Shown piece by piece: positions 33,509 to 42,855 of a stretch of DNA of 64,000 nt. The stretch is from contig CAKUSP010000006.1 in assembly GCA_934680015.1 (NCBI GenBank), positions 62,001 to 126,000 on the forward strand, in the 5' to 3' direction. The stretch comes from an uncultured Bacteroidales bacterium (GTDB lineage Bacteria; Bacteroidota; Bacteroidia; Bacteroidales; UBA932). The notes below the pieces were generated by a model. It was not told the origin of the DNA. It ran no database searches and was given only the letters and a program-made list of their open reading frames with translations. Position 1 is the stretch's first letter; every line of letters starts with the position of its first letter. The translations under genes were made by a program, and so were the position numbers.

Positions 33509-36500
33509 TGAGCATATATCGTTCAGCAGTAAAAAAACCGGTGACGACGGCTTTGGTTTTTGTGGCCTTCGCCATTTTCGGTGTGTTTTCTCTTATGAAG
33601 ACATCCATTTCGCAGTTTCCGGATTTCGATTCGAATACGATTATGGTCATGTCTTCATATCAGGGCGCTAGTGCCCAAGATATAGAAACTAATCTTACCA
33701 AGGTCCTAGAAAACTCTTTAAATGGTGTGGCTAACCTGAAAGAACTTACTTCGGAGTCTAAGGAAAATGTAGCCATACTTACTTTGGAGTTTGAATATGG
33801 GACAGATATTGAAGAAGCGACCAACGATGTTCGAGATAAACTCGACATGGTGAATTCTTCATTACCAGACGGGGCTTCTATCCCTATGATTTTCAAGTTT
33901 AGTGCAGATGATATGCCTATCTTGATACTCTCTGCCACGGCAGATGAATCCATGGCGGGCCTGGATAAGATTTTGGATGATAAGGTAGCTACTCCATTGG
34001 CCAGAGTATCAGGTGTAGGTACTGTTTCCGTCGCAGGTGCGCCAAGTCGTGAAATTTCTGTTTATTGTGACCCGCAGAAATTGCAGGCATATAATCTAAC
34101 GGTAAGTTCTATAGCACAGGTAATAGCGGCAGAAAACAGAAATCTGCCTTCTGGAAATATTGATATAGGATCTGAGACTTATAATCTGCGTGTTGAGAAA
34201 GAGTTTGATAATCCATCGGAAATTCTGGACATAGTAGTTAGTAACTCTAATGGGAAGGTCGTTTACCTTAGGGATGTGGCATCTGTAGTTGATGGCCCTA
34301 AGGAGCGCGAACAAGAGTCCTATACTAATGGTGCGCGTAGTGCCCGTATTATTATTCAAAAGCAGAATGGGGCCAACACTGTCAATGTTATCCGTAATGT
34401 CAAGAAGCAACTCGAAAAAATAGAAAAGACACTTCCTTCCGATATAAAGATAACGACGGTTGTGGATTCATCTACAAACATCATTAACACCATTCAAACG
34501 TTGAAGGATACTATCTTGATCACTTTTTTAGTGGTTATGTTAGTGGTTTTCTTGTTCCTAGGAAGATGGAGGGCTACATTTATAATTGTACTTTCCATTC
34601 CTATAGCGCTGTTGGCTTCGCTAGTATATCTGTTCGCTACTGGCAATACTCTTAATATCATATCGATGTCTGCATTGTCAATAGCTATAGGTATGGTGGT
34701 GGATGATGCCATCGTGGTATTGGAAAACATATCTACACACTTGGAAAGGGGTGAAAAACCTAAGGAGGCTGCGGTTTTGGCTACTTCGGAAGTGGCTATT
34801 TCGGTTGTCGCTTCGACTCTGACCATGCTATGTGTGTTCTTGCCTTTGACTATGATAAGCGGTATGACGGGCATCATGTTCAAACAACTCGGCTGGATAG
34901 TAAGTATCATTATGATAGTTTCCACTACTGCCGCTCTTACTCTTGTGCCTATGCTTTGTTCAAGATTCCTAAGAAGTGGGAAAAGTAAGAGTCGCTTGCA
35001 TAAGATGTTTTTCACGCCAGTGGATAATTTCTTAGACAAGATATCTCGTGGATATGGTAGGATAATTCGTTGGGCTACCTCGCATCGTAGTGTAGTAGTT
35101 ATTAGTGCTGCGGCTGTATTCCTTTTGACTGTCATTTTGCTTGGGCCTAAGATAAAGACAGAGTATTTCCCTCATAGCGACGATGGTCGGTTAAGTATAT
35201 CCATTAGTTTGCCGGTAGGTACAGCTCAGGAAGTAACTGCCCAGGTGGCTTCATCGATTTATAATGATATTCAGGAATCAGTACCTGAACTTCAAGTGCT
35301 TAATTATTCTTTTGGTCAGGCAGATTCTGACAATGCATTTGCTAGTATGCAGAATAATGGTACTCAGATTATATCGATGAATATCAATATTGGTTCTGTA
35401 GGTGAGAGAAAAAGAGGAACTTCGGAAATAGCAGATCAGATTCGTGGAATTTTAAGACAGTATCCACAGATTCGTAAAGGTATAGTAACAGAAGGTGGAG
35501 GTATGATGGGGGGTGCTTCATCCATAAAGGTAGATGTGTATGGGTACGATTTCGAGAAGACAGATGCTGTAGCTCGTGAACTTCAAACAAAGATGCTCTC
35601 GAGTGATGTTTTCTCACAGGCTACACTCTCTCGTGATGAATATACTCCTGAATACCAGATGGATTTCGATAGGACGAAATTGGCTCTTAATGGACTTACT
35701 TCTACTACTGCAGGTCAGGCTTTCAGTGCAGCAGTATCTGGTACAGTAGCTTCTTACTTTAGAGAGGATGGTGAGGAGTATTATATAAGGGTACGTTATG
35801 CACCGGAATTTAGAACCAGCATTGAGGATTTGGAAAATATTACTGTCACCAATGCTATGGGTAAGACTGTAAAGATGAAGGAACTTGGGACGATTAAGGA
35901 GACCAGTGTCCCTCCTACGATAGAGAGAAAGGATAGGGAAAGATATATCTCTATAAGTGGTATTGTTGCCAATGGAGCCGCTCTTTCAGATGCTGTCGCT
36001 GTGGCACAGAAAGCGATAGACGAGATAGATATTCCTAGTGGCGTCACAACAGATATCGCGGGTGATTATGAAGAACAGCAGAATATGTTTTCAGATATGT
36101 TGGTTTTGATAATACTGATAATTATTCTGGTGTATATGGTGATGGCTTCCCAGTTCGAGTCGTTTATGTCTCCATTTGTTATCATGTTCTCTCTCCCATT
36201 TGCTATTGTGGGCGTAATTTGGGGATTGACCCTTACAGGAACAGCTATGGGAGTTATGGCGATAATCGGTATAATTATTCTTCTAGGTATAGTGGTTAAG
36301 AATGGTATTGTGCTTATAGACTATACTATTCTGTGTCGTGAGAGGGGAATGAGTATAGTAGATGCATCAGTGGAAGCTGCTAGAAGCCGTCTGCGTCCTA
36401 TACTTATGACGACGTTAACGACAGTGTTAGGTATGGTACCTATGGCTTTAGGTATAGGTGAAGGTTCTGAGATGTGGGTGAGCTTAGGTATGGTGGTATG

Positions 36501-36615
36501 TTGGGGCTTAACTGTTTCTACTATAGTTACATTGGTGCTTATTCCTACAGTTTATTGTATATTTGCCACCAGGCAGGAGAACAGAAGGGCGCGTAAGTCT
36601 TTAATGTTAAAATAA
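33508..36615 (+). CDS. RND-family multidrug efflux permease (HAE1/AcrB type)
   Basis: This inner-membrane proton-driven pump has 1035 residues. The N-terminal helix is followed by the porter domain, the helix block with GMVVDDAIVVLEN (TM4 Asp pair for proton relay), a second porter half, and the C-terminal helix block with GIVVKNGIVLIDY. The Asp pair and the later Lys in VVKNG match the HAE1 family rather than heavy-metal pumps. Substrates cannot be told from sequence. The operon continues with a small PII-like protein and thioredoxin. Confidence 0.94.
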   Translation: MSIYRSAVKKPVTTALVFVAFAIFGVFSLMKTSISQFPDFDSNTIMVMSSYQGASAQDIETNLTKVLENSLNGVANLKELTSESKENVAILTLEFEYGTDIEEATNDVRDKLDMVNSSLPDGASIPMIFKFSADDMPILILSATADESMAGLDKILDDKVATPLARVSGVGTVSVAGAPSREISVYCDPQKLQAYNLTVSSIAQVIAAENRNLPSGNIDIGSETYNLRVEKEFDNPSEILDIVVSNSNGKVVYLRDVASVVDGPKEREQESYTNGARSARIIIQKQNGANTVNVIRNVKKQLEKIEKTLPSDIKITTVVDSSTNIINTIQTLKDTILITFLVVMLVVFLFLGRWRATFIIVLSIPIALLASLVYLFATGNTLNIISMSALSIAIGMVVDDAIVVLENISTHLERGEKPKEAAVLATSEVAISVVASTLTMLCVFLPLTMISGMTGIMFKQLGWIVSIIMIVSTTAALTLVPMLCSRFLRSGKSKSRLHKMFFTPVDNFLDKISRGYGRIIRWATSHRSVVVISAAAVFLLTVILLGPKIKTEYFPHSDDGRLSISISLPVGTAQEVTAQVASSIYNDIQESVPELQVLNYSFGQADSDNAFASMQNNGTQIISMNINIGSVGERKRGTSEIADQIRGILRQYPQIRKGIVTEGGGMMGGASSIKVDVYGYDFEKTDAVARELQTKMLSSDVFSQATLSRDEYTPEYQMDFDRTKLALNGLTSTTAGQAFSAAVSGTVASYFREDGEEYYIRVRYAPEFRTSIEDLENITVTNAMGKTVKMKELGTIKETSVPPTIERKDRERYISISGIVANGAALSDAVAVAQKAIDEIDIPSGVTTDIAGDYEEQQNMFSDMLVLIILIIILVYMVMASQFESFMSPFVIMFSLPFAIVGVIWGLTLTGTAMGVMAIIGIIILLGIVVKNGIVLIDYTILCRERGMSIVDASVEAARSRLRPILMTTLTTVLGMVPMALGIGEGSEMWVSLGMVVCWGLTVSTIVTLVLIPTVYCIFATRQENRRARKSLMLK

Positions 36616-36628
36616 GGAGATTTAAAAA

Positions 36629-36922
36629 ATGATCGCTATATTTGTGAGTTACAATCAAGCTTTTAACGACGAAATCGTGGAGCTGTTAGAACAATTCGGT
36701 CAGAGAGGCTTTTCCAGATGGGATGAGGTGATGGGTCGTGGAAGTGTGGATGGAGAACCTCATTATGGGAATCATGCTTGGCCAGCTATGAATCAGGCTG
36801 TGCTGACTATGGTGGATGATTCTATAGCAGATGAAGTGTTGGATGCTCTTCATAAGAAAGATTTGGCATATCCGGATTTGGGATTGAGAGCTTTTAGTTG
36901 GAAAATAGATAAGCATATTTAA
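36629..36922 (+). CDS. Small PII/ferredoxin-fold-like protein of the efflux operon
   Basis: The 97-residue soluble protein lies 13 bases after the RND permease and 1 base before thioredoxin. The pattern (strand MIAIFVSYN, helix DEIVELLEQF, a glycine-rich loop GRGSVDGEPHYGNHAWPAMNQ, strand VLTMVDD, helix ADEVLDAL) resembles PII-like and DUF3240 small proteins, some of which sit beside RND transporters. A regulatory or metal/ligand-sensing role on the pump is a reasonable guess, but the family placement rests on pattern alone. Conserved His, Trp and Asn in the loop would be the residues to examine. Confidence 0.6.
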   Translation: MIAIFVSYNQAFNDEIVELLEQFGQRGFSRWDEVMGRGSVDGEPHYGNHAWPAMNQAVLTMVDDSIADEVLDALHKKDLAYPDLGLRAFSWKIDKHI

Positions 36923-36923
36923 T

Positions 36924-37238
36924 ATGGAAGTAATAATAACAAATCAGAATTTTGAACAAGTTTTGTCATCCTCCCCAGTGGTAGTAGTCGATTTTTGGGC
37001 GACATGGTGTGGCCCTTGTCGTATGCTCGCACCTACTCTTGAGGAGGTGGCAGAGGAAATGGACGGGAAAGCAATGGTCGCAAAATGCAATATTGACGAG
37101 GAGCGCGATTTGGCTATGCAGTATCGCATAATGAGTATCCCTACGCTGGTTTATTTTAAAAATGGTGTTGCCGTTGATAAGACGGTGGGCGTAGTTTCTA
37201 AAGAGGAGATAATCACTAAAATCAATAATTTATTATGA
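36924..37238 (+). CDS. trxA: Thioredoxin
   Basis: This small dithiol-disulfide oxidoreductase of 104 residues has the active site WATWCGPCRML at about 28-38 and the cis-Pro loop SIPTLVYFKNG. There is no signal peptide, so it works in the cytoplasm. It starts 1 base after the PII-like gene and its stop overlaps the start of the barrel gene by 4 bases. Whether the association with the efflux pump is functional or just operon sharing cannot be decided here. Confidence 0.93.
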   Translation: MEVIITNQNFEQVLSSSPVVVVDFWATWCGPCRMLAPTLEEVAEEMDGKAMVAKCNIDEERDLAMQYRIMSIPTLVYFKNGVAVDKTVGVVSKEEIITKINNLL

Positions 37239-37954
37239 AAAGATTAATTTTAACCGCTGTCGCCGCTTTAGCACTCGCAGTCAGTGCAAATGCACAAATA
37301 GGTATAGTGGCAGGTCTTACTTCTGCCTCTACCTCTATTGATGAAGCTTATAATGATATTGCTGTTGCTAAGACTGCAAACAAATATCATTTTGGTCTTG
37401 TCTATAATCTCGATCTACCTTTTGGATTAAGTATTCAGCCTGGTATTCTTTATAATGTTAAAGGTCAAAGTCTTAATGATAACATTACTGCATTTGGACA
37501 GAAAGCAGATATTACTATCAATACAAGCACAGGGTATCTCGAGGTTCCAGTGAGAGTCGCGTGGGGAATGGACTTTGGGATTGTGGAGCCGTTTGTTTTT
37601 GCAGAACCTTTTTTGGGTTATGCGGTAACTACGGAAACAGTTTCATCTTTCAAAGATGATGCTACGAAGCAGACTATGTCTAAGTTAGCATCTGCAGCAG
37701 GGTTGAAGTTGGATACAGCGAGCGATGACCCTAATAGATGGGACGATAGGAATCGTCTAGAGTATGGCGTAGGCCTAGGTGCTGGTATTAAGGTGCTGAA
37801 TAGGATTGCTATTTCGGCAAAGTATTATTGGGATCTTGGAAAGGTTTACAAGGATTCTGATTCTAATTCGAGCATTACAGCAGCTGCCATGTATAAAGCA
37901 GTAAGCAGCCAGAAGTGTTCTGGAATCGCAGCTACTCTAACTTTATACTTTTAG
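37235..37954 (+). CDS. Outer-membrane beta-barrel protein
   Basis: The 239-residue protein has a signal peptide ending SANAQ, then PF13568-like strands (PFGLSIQPGILYNVKG, GYLEVPVRVAWGMDFG, ISAKYYWDLGKVY) and the typical final aromatic strand TLTLYF. It starts in a 4-base overlap with trxA and is closed by a terminator at 37977. It is similar in style to the protein at 27548-28210 but longer, with an extra loop near residues 140-170. The function is unknown. Confidence 0.85.
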   Translation: MKRLILTAVAALALAVSANAQIGIVAGLTSASTSIDEAYNDIAVAKTANKYHFGLVYNLDLPFGLSIQPGILYNVKGQSLNDNITAFGQKADITINTSTGYLEVPVRVAWGMDFGIVEPFVFAEPFLGYAVTTETVSSFKDDATKQTMSKLASAAGLKLDTASDDPNRWDDRNRLEYGVGLGAGIKVLNRIAISAKYYWDLGKVYKDSDSNSSITAAAMYKAVSSQKCSGIAATLTLYF

Positions 37955-37976
37955 TCACTGATATCTATAATGAATA

Positions 37977-38010
37977 CAAGCCGCACGTTATAATCGCGCG
38001 GCTTGTTTTT
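37977..38010 (+). terminator. Rho-independent terminator of the efflux/trxA operon
   Basis: An 8-bp stem (CAAGCCGC with GCGGCTTG) is followed by TTTTT, 23 bases after the last stop codon. Confidence 0.88.
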
Positions 38011-38097
38011 AGTAGGCATAAAAAATAAGTTTGTAAAGATCAGTAGTGATTTTTCGAGGTTATAGACCAAACGGATTTCCTAAAATGATGTAGGCTA

Positions 38098-38111
38098 TTT
38101 TTTTTTTTTTT
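38098..38111 (+). repeat. Run of 14 T
   Basis: An uninterrupted mononucleotide run lies 38 bases upstream of the polyprenyl synthetase start, in the promoter/leader region. Such tracts change length by slippage and could vary expression of the downstream operon. Confidence 0.9.
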
Positions 38112-38149
38112 GAAAGTTGCTTAGTTAAAATAAAACACAAATATAAAGG

Positions 38150-39127
38150 ATGTTACGAGAGGAGATTATAGAATATTTGGGACAGGATTGGGAATTATTG
38201 AATGAATATATTTCTAATTCGTTGCACTCGGATGTGATTTTGTTGAATAAGGTTAATGAGGACATCCTTTCGCATGGAGGGAAGATGTTACGGCCCATAG
38301 TGGCACTTTTAATTGCGCGTTTATTAAATCAGAAAGGGGCATGTGATGAAGCGATTAAAGTGGCAGCGGCAACGGAACTCCTGCATAATGCCACATTGTT
38401 GCACGATGACGTGGCTGATCATAGTCCGACCCGTAGAGGAGAGCCTACATTATGCTCGAAGCTTGGTGCTGGAGCAGCTGTACTGGTGGGAGATTTTTGG
38501 CTCGCAAGAGCTATGGAATTAACCATCACTTCGGCTAAACGAGATTCGATGGCTAAGATTTTTTCTAAGGCCATGACTAATCTTGCAGAAGGGGAGATGC
38601 TTCAGTTACAAAAGTCATGTGGCGAAGGAACTGATGAAGAAGATTATTTTAAGATAATCTACTGTAAAACAGCGTCGTTATTTGAAACCGCTTGTATGAG
38701 TTCTGCTATTGCAAGTGACGCTTCCGAGGCACAGCAAAAGGCTATTTCTGAATATGCCATTTCGCTTGGAATCGCTTTCCAGATTAAGGATGACATTCTG
38801 GATTATGTCGGTGATGACTCTTTGGGTAAACCTGTAGGAGTTGATTTGAGAGAACAAAAGATAACTTTGCCATTATTGTGTGCCTTAAAAAATGCTCCAG
38901 AGAAGGAGTCGGAAATAAGAAAAATGATTTCTGAAATTCATTTATATCCTCAGTATTGTGAACAAATTCGTAAATTTGTGATTGACACTTTAGGCGTGAG
39001 AGATTCGGAAAAGATTTTAACAGAATACATAGGCAAATCTTTAGATGCGTTGTCTTGTTTTCCGGAAGGTCAGGAAAAGAACTATTTGAAAAGAGTCGCA
39101 GAATATAACAGGTTGAGAAAGGTATAA
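38150..39127 (+). CDS. Polyprenyl diphosphate synthase (octaprenyl/IspB type)
   Basis: This trans-prenyltransferase makes the long isoprenoid chain of quinones. Both aspartate-rich motifs are present: LLHDDVADHSPTRRG (first, DDxxD then RR) and IKDDILDYVGD (second). GGKMLRP near residue 44 is the usual diphosphate-binding region. The 325 residues are normal for the long-chain family; product chain length cannot be read directly. Its final base is the first base of the delta-prime gene, so at least five genes (this one through trmB) are likely translated as one operon. Confidence 0.92.
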   Translation: MLREEIIEYLGQDWELLNEYISNSLHSDVILLNKVNEDILSHGGKMLRPIVALLIARLLNQKGACDEAIKVAAATELLHNATLLHDDVADHSPTRRGEPTLCSKLGAGAAVLVGDFWLARAMELTITSAKRDSMAKIFSKAMTNLAEGEMLQLQKSCGEGTDEEDYFKIIYCKTASLFETACMSSAIASDASEAQQKAISEYAISLGIAFQIKDDILDYVGDDSLGKPVGVDLREQKITLPLLCALKNAPEKESEIRKMISEIHLYPQYCEQIRKFVIDTLGVRDSEKILTEYIGKSLDALSCFPEGQEKNYLKRVAEYNRLRKV

Positions 39128-40119
39128 TGAAGTTTTCGCAGATAAAAGTCGATGAGCATATCGTTGATGCGCTAAGGGGCATGGTTGACTCTGGAAAGGT
39201 GCCTCATGCCATAATGTTCCATGAGGATGATGGCGGCGGCGCTCTCTGGCTGGCATTGGCATTTTTGCAATACTTGTATTGTGCGAATAGAGAGGATGGA
39301 GACTCCTGTGGCGTGTGTCCATCTTGTAATAAAATAGGGAAATTGATTCATCCTGATATGCATTTTGTTTTCCCTGTAAATACTTCTAAATGTGGTGATT
39401 ATTTAGATAAGTGGCGCTCGCTCGTACAGCAAAATCAGTATTTTACGGAGAATGACTTAAACGCTGCATTGGAGATAGAAGGAAAGTCGGCGATGATAAA
39501 GGTAGACGAGGCAAAAGCTCTTTTGGATACACTTTCTTTTGCTGCCTTGGAAAAAGGATATAGAAGCGTAATTATCTATCTCCCAGAAAAAATGAATAAG
39601 GATGCGGCTAATCGACTTTTAAAACTTATAGAGGAACCACCTAAATTGACCGAGTTTATTTTGATTACCCATGCTCCAGAGCAGGTCCTTACTACTATTG
39701 CGTCACGATGTCAGCGTATAAGATTGTCTCCTGTTTCTTCTATAAATAGCGAAAGCGAAGAAGACCTCCAGATGTTACGACTTCTTATGCAGGGCTTACT
39801 TGCAAAGGATTTATATGCCTGTTTGGAAGTATCCGAAACTCTATCAGGAGTGTCGTCAAAGGAAAAGGCGAAAAGTTTTTGTAAATTTGTCGCAGAGAAT
39901 TTGCGCTATATTTTCCTTTTGCAACAGGGGATGGAGTCTTTAGTAAAGGTGGAAGGTGAAAGGTTAGAAGAATTGAAGGATTGGGCTCAGCGAAGCCGTA
40001 AGACTTTCCCTCGCGTTGCGTTGGATGCTATAAGCCGGGCGATAATGTTGATATCTCGTAATGTGAGTATGAAGATTGTCTTTACCGATTTGGTGGACAG
40101 ATTATATGTAAATATATGA
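39127..40119 (+). CDS. DNA polymerase III delta-prime subunit (HolB-like clamp-loader protein)
   Basis: This AAA+ fold clamp-loader subunit has 330 residues. The four-cysteine zinc module CANREDGDSCGVCPSCNK, the sensor-like VIIYLPEKMNKDAANRLLKLIEEPP and the SRC-like ASRCQRIRL are typical of delta-prime and DnaX. The P-loop position (EDDGGGALWLAL) has lost the GKT consensus, as expected for a delta-prime protein that does not hydrolyse ATP. It starts on the last base of the upstream stop and overlaps ricT by 4 bases. Confidence 0.88.
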   Translation: MKFSQIKVDEHIVDALRGMVDSGKVPHAIMFHEDDGGGALWLALAFLQYLYCANREDGDSCGVCPSCNKIGKLIHPDMHFVFPVNTSKCGDYLDKWRSLVQQNQYFTENDLNAALEIEGKSAMIKVDEAKALLDTLSFAALEKGYRSVIIYLPEKMNKDAANRLLKLIEEPPKLTEFILITHAPEQVLTTIASRCQRIRLSPVSSINSESEEDLQMLRLLMQGLLAKDLYACLEVSETLSGVSSKEKAKSFCKFVAENLRYIFLLQQGMESLVKVEGERLEELKDWAQRSRKTFPRVALDAISRAIMLISRNVSMKIVFTDLVDRLYVNI

Positions 40120-41255
40120 ATGAATCAAAAAAATACGATTGCTTTAGGGGTTGTGAAATTGTAGATTACGAAGACGGAACTACTGAAGTTACATATAGAC
40201 AAGGCTGCTGCAAATTAGCAGATTATAACTATTTAAAAGGGACCCTACCTATAGATAATAACGGCGTGTTCGAAGTAAGGTTCAAAAATACGCGTAAGGG
40301 GTATTATAGAAATGAGTCAGGACAAAGCGTAAGGCAAGGTGACAAGGTGGTGGTGGAGGCTAATCCTGGCTACGATCTAGGTATAGTAACTTTAGAAGGA
40401 CCATTGGTCTCTTTACAGATGGAAAGACGCCATATAGATCCATCAACCTATGAGTTTAAAAAGATTCTAAGAAAAGCCCGCCCGGCAGATTTGGACCGCT
40501 GGATGGCAGCTACTGCGCGTGAACAGAATACTATGATAGAGGCTCGTCGTATCGCTGCGACGATGGGGCTTGAAATGAAGATAGGGGATGTGGAGTTTCA
40601 AGGCGATGGCACCAAAGCTATTTTTTATTATATCGCCGATGGAAGGGTCGATTTCCGCCAGTTGATTAAAGTATTCGCTGAAGAATTCAAGATAAGAATC
40701 GAGATGAAGCAGATAGGAGCTCGTCAGGAGGCCGGACTTATCGGTGGTATAGGTGTATGTGGAAGGGCTTTATGTTGTGCTAATTATGTCACTAACTTTA
40801 AAAGTATAAGCACTTCGGCTGCACGTTGCCAGGACCTATCTCTTAATCCACAAAAATTGGCCGGCCAATGCGGAAAACTAAAATGCTGCATTAATTACGA
40901 GGTGCCAGTGTATTTGGATGCACAGAGCCGCATACCTAAGGTGGTAGAACCATTGGAATTCGAGGATGGATTGGCCTATCTAAGAAAGACCGACATTCTT
41001 GCTGAAATGATGTATTTTTCTTACGATAAAACATCAGATGCAGCACTTTATCCGATTCCAGCTGCTGAGGTCGTGGAGATCCAAAAGATGAATAGAAATG
41101 GCATTCGCCCACAATCTTTGATTCCAGAACAGGAACCATCTTCTCCAGAGTTTGTGACGGCGGCAGGAGAAGGTAGTATTTCGCGTTTCGATGCCCCTAG
41201 GAAGAATAAAAAAAATCGCAGAAAAAGTGGGAAAAAACCGCAGCAAGATAATTAA
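40116..41255 (+). CDS. PSP1/RicT-family protein with a cysteine cluster
   Basis: The 379-residue protein belongs to the PSP1 family (RicT, formerly YaaT), which in Bacillus joins an Fe-S cluster complex affecting RNA maturation. The hallmark Cys-rich stretch is present: GVCGRALCCANY, then AARCQDLSLNPQKLAGQCGKLKCCINYE in two pieces around residues 210-270, preceded by GDGTKAIFYYIADGRVDFRQL. The last 40 residues are basic and disordered. In Bacteroidota this gene usually sits with gldH and holB as here. It overlaps gldH at its 3' end by 29-65 bases depending on the gldH start. Confidence 0.9.
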   Translation: MNESKKYDCFRGCEIVDYEDGTTEVTYRQGCCKLADYNYLKGTLPIDNNGVFEVRFKNTRKGYYRNESGQSVRQGDKVVVEANPGYDLGIVTLEGPLVSLQMERRHIDPSTYEFKKILRKARPADLDRWMAATAREQNTMIEARRIAATMGLEMKIGDVEFQGDGTKAIFYYIADGRVDFRQLIKVFAEEFKIRIEMKQIGARQEAGLIGGIGVCGRALCCANYVTNFKSISTSAARCQDLSLNPQKLAGQCGKLKCCINYEVPVYLDAQSRIPKVVEPLEFEDGLAYLRKTDILAEMMYFSYDKTSDAALYPIPAAEVVEIQKMNRNGIRPQSLIPEQEPSSPEFVTAAGEGSISRFDAPRKNKKNRRKSGKKPQQDN

Positions 41256-41643
41256 ATCGATAAGTGGTTTGCTATACATATGCTTGTGTCTGCATGCTTG
41301 TGAGCGAAATGATGCAGGAGTAGAGTATATTCGAGGGAAAAGAGCCGAATACGAGTTTGTGCTTTCCGATGTGGATACATTATCGTATTATGATGTAGCA
41401 TTTTATACTAATGCTAAACTTCGTTCCATAGGCGGTGTGGAACTAGAATTAAGGTGGTATTCTCCAAGTAATGCTATATACATAGAAAGAGTCTGGATGA
41501 AGTCGTCCCGCTCGGTGCAACCCTATAGGGATTATATGCGTTTTTTTGAAAATGGAGATTGGATATTAAGAATTTATCCTGGTACTGGAAAGGAGATTTT
41601 ATCTGGGCTAGGTATGGAATGGAAAAAGGATGGGACACGATAA
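41227..41643 (+). CDS. GldH-family gliding-motility lipoprotein
   Basis: This short lipoprotein has lipobox LHAC; a GTG at 41227 gives a compact signal peptide, while the ATG at 41191 would add 12 basic residues. The mature part has the GldH pattern (AEYEFVLSDVDTLSYYDVAFYTN and an immunoglobulin-like beta-fold). GldH is needed for gliding in Flavobacterium but is also conserved in non-gliding Bacteroidales, where the role is unclear. It overlaps ricT and its end overlaps trmB by 14 bases. The family call is moderately secure; the start is uncertain. Confidence 0.75.
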   Translation: MGKNRSKIIKSISGLLYICLCLHACERNDAGVEYIRGKRAEYEFVLSDVDTLSYYDVAFYTNAKLRSIGGVELELRWYSPSNAIYIERVWMKSSRSVQPYRDYMRFFENGDWILRIYPGTGKEILSGLGMEWKKDGTR

Positions 41644-42406
41644 ATTACGTAGATTTGCAGAAAACGAGACATTTTCATGTCTTATACAGCCCAGTGCATC
41701 GGAGATAATGCCAAATGGATTTTTTGATTTGAAGGATCACCCTATAAAGGGGCATTGGGGTGAAAAAATGTTTGGGAATCCAGATGCACAGATAGTCCTG
41801 GAATTGGGGTGTGGCAAGGGAGAGTACACGATAGATTTGGCCAAGCGCTATCCTCAAAAATGCTTTATAGGGGTAGATATAAAAGGCGCTCGGCTGTGGA
41901 AAGGGGCGAAAACTGCTACCATTGAAAAGATTGATAATGTAGCCTTCCTTCGCACAAGGATAGAGTTCATAACGGCTTTTTTTGCTCCTGAAGAAGTGAG
42001 CCAAATATGGCTTACTTTCTCTGATCCTCAAATGAAAAGTGAGAATTCGCGTTTGACTTCGCCTCTATTTTTAGAGCGGTATCGTCGCTTTCTTAAAAAA
42101 GGTGGTGTCGTGCATCTTAAGACCGATTCTGCTTTTTTATGCGAATATACACATAGCGTCGTGCGGGCCAATTCCTTAAAAGAACTTGCCTATACTACTG
42201 ATTTATACGCTTCCAGGGATAATTCTTATGATCCTTCCTTATATGAAGTCCAGACTTTTTATGAAAAAATGTTCCTTTCTCAGGGGATACCTATTACATA
42301 TCAGTCTTTTGTGATCGATAAAGAGGGCTCTTACATTTATCCTTTAGATTTTGACGAGAAATCGTGGCGAGAGAAAGAGAAAGCGCGTCTTTCCAAAAGT
42401 GAATAA
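41630..42406 (+). CDS. trmB: tRNA (guanine-N7)-methyltransferase
   Basis: TrmB forms m7G46 in tRNA. The AdoMet motif VLELGCGKGEYT, the PQKCFIGVDIKGARLW stretch and the catalytic-region motif TFSDPQMK (family form FPDPWxK) are visible, and the C-terminal VQTFYEKMF matches the family end. The 258 residues are slightly longer than usual because of the N-terminus. The DPQM variant in place of DPWP is common in Bacteroidota as far as I recall. It is the last gene of the operon, closed by the terminator at 42405. Confidence 0.92.
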   Translation: MGHDKLRRFAENETFSCLIQPSASEIMPNGFFDLKDHPIKGHWGEKMFGNPDAQIVLELGCGKGEYTIDLAKRYPQKCFIGVDIKGARLWKGAKTATIEKIDNVAFLRTRIEFITAFFAPEEVSQIWLTFSDPQMKSENSRLTSPLFLERYRRFLKKGGVVHLKTDSAFLCEYTHSVVRANSLKELAYTTDLYASRDNSYDPSLYEVQTFYEKMFLSQGIPITYQSFVIDKEGSYIYPLDFDEKSWREKEKARLSKSE

Positions 42407-42440
42407 AAAAAGAGGACTAAATTCTATTAGTCCTCTTTTT
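42405..42440. terminator. Bidirectional terminator between trmB and rpsT
   Basis: Arms AAAAAGAGGACTAA and TTAGTCCTCTTTTT are perfect complements around a 6-base loop. A and T runs on both sides let it serve trmB on the plus strand and rpsT on the minus strand. Confidence 0.9.
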
Positions 42441-42458
42441 AGATGTTAGTCTTAAAAA

Positions 42459-42716
42459 CTATTTGCCAAGCTTATTAATGTAAACTTGAATTCCGCTTTT
42501 AAGGTTGGCCGCTTTATTCTTATGAATTACGCCAATCTTTGCAAGCTTGTCGATTTTAGCGAAAACTGCAGGTGCAGCTGCTTCTGCTGCGCTTTTATCT
42601 GTAGTATTTCGAATGTCGCGGATAGCGTTTCTAGTAGTCTTTGCATAATATCTATTATGCAATCTACGCCTCTCACCTTGACGAGCTGCTTTGTCTGCTG
42701 AAGCTGTGTTTGCCAT
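42459..42716 (-). CDS. rpsT: 30S ribosomal protein S20
   Basis: The small basic helical protein of 85 residues binds 16S rRNA early in 30S assembly. [17 protein letters not shown] at the start and the [10 protein letters not shown] near the end match S20. It lies downstream of tRNA-Glu on the same strand with 24 bases between, so the tRNA and rpsT may share a transcript, a frequent arrangement in Bacteroidales. Confidence 0.96.
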   Translation of the reverse strand: MANTASADKAARQGERRRLHNRYYAKTTRNAIRDIRNTTDKSAAEAAAPAVFAKIDKLAKIGVIHKNKAANLKSGIQVYINKLGK

Positions 42717-42740
42717 ATTATTACTTTTTTATTTTTTTCG

Positions 42741-42812
42741 TAGTCGGTAGGAGAATCGAACTCCTATTGCAAGAATGAAAATCTTGAGTACTAGCCGTTA
42801 TACGAACCGACC
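42741..42812 (-). tRNA. tRNA-Glu (anticodon TTC)
   Basis: The 72-base minus-strand cloverleaf has acceptor GGTCGGT/ACCGACT, anticodon stem CAAGA/TCTTG around TTTTCAT (anticodon TTC), and T-arm AGGAGTTCGATTCTCCT. CCA is not encoded. Confidence 0.95.
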
Positions 42813-42855
42813 AAAAAGGACTGCAAATATAGTTAATAATTTTTATAATGCAAAA

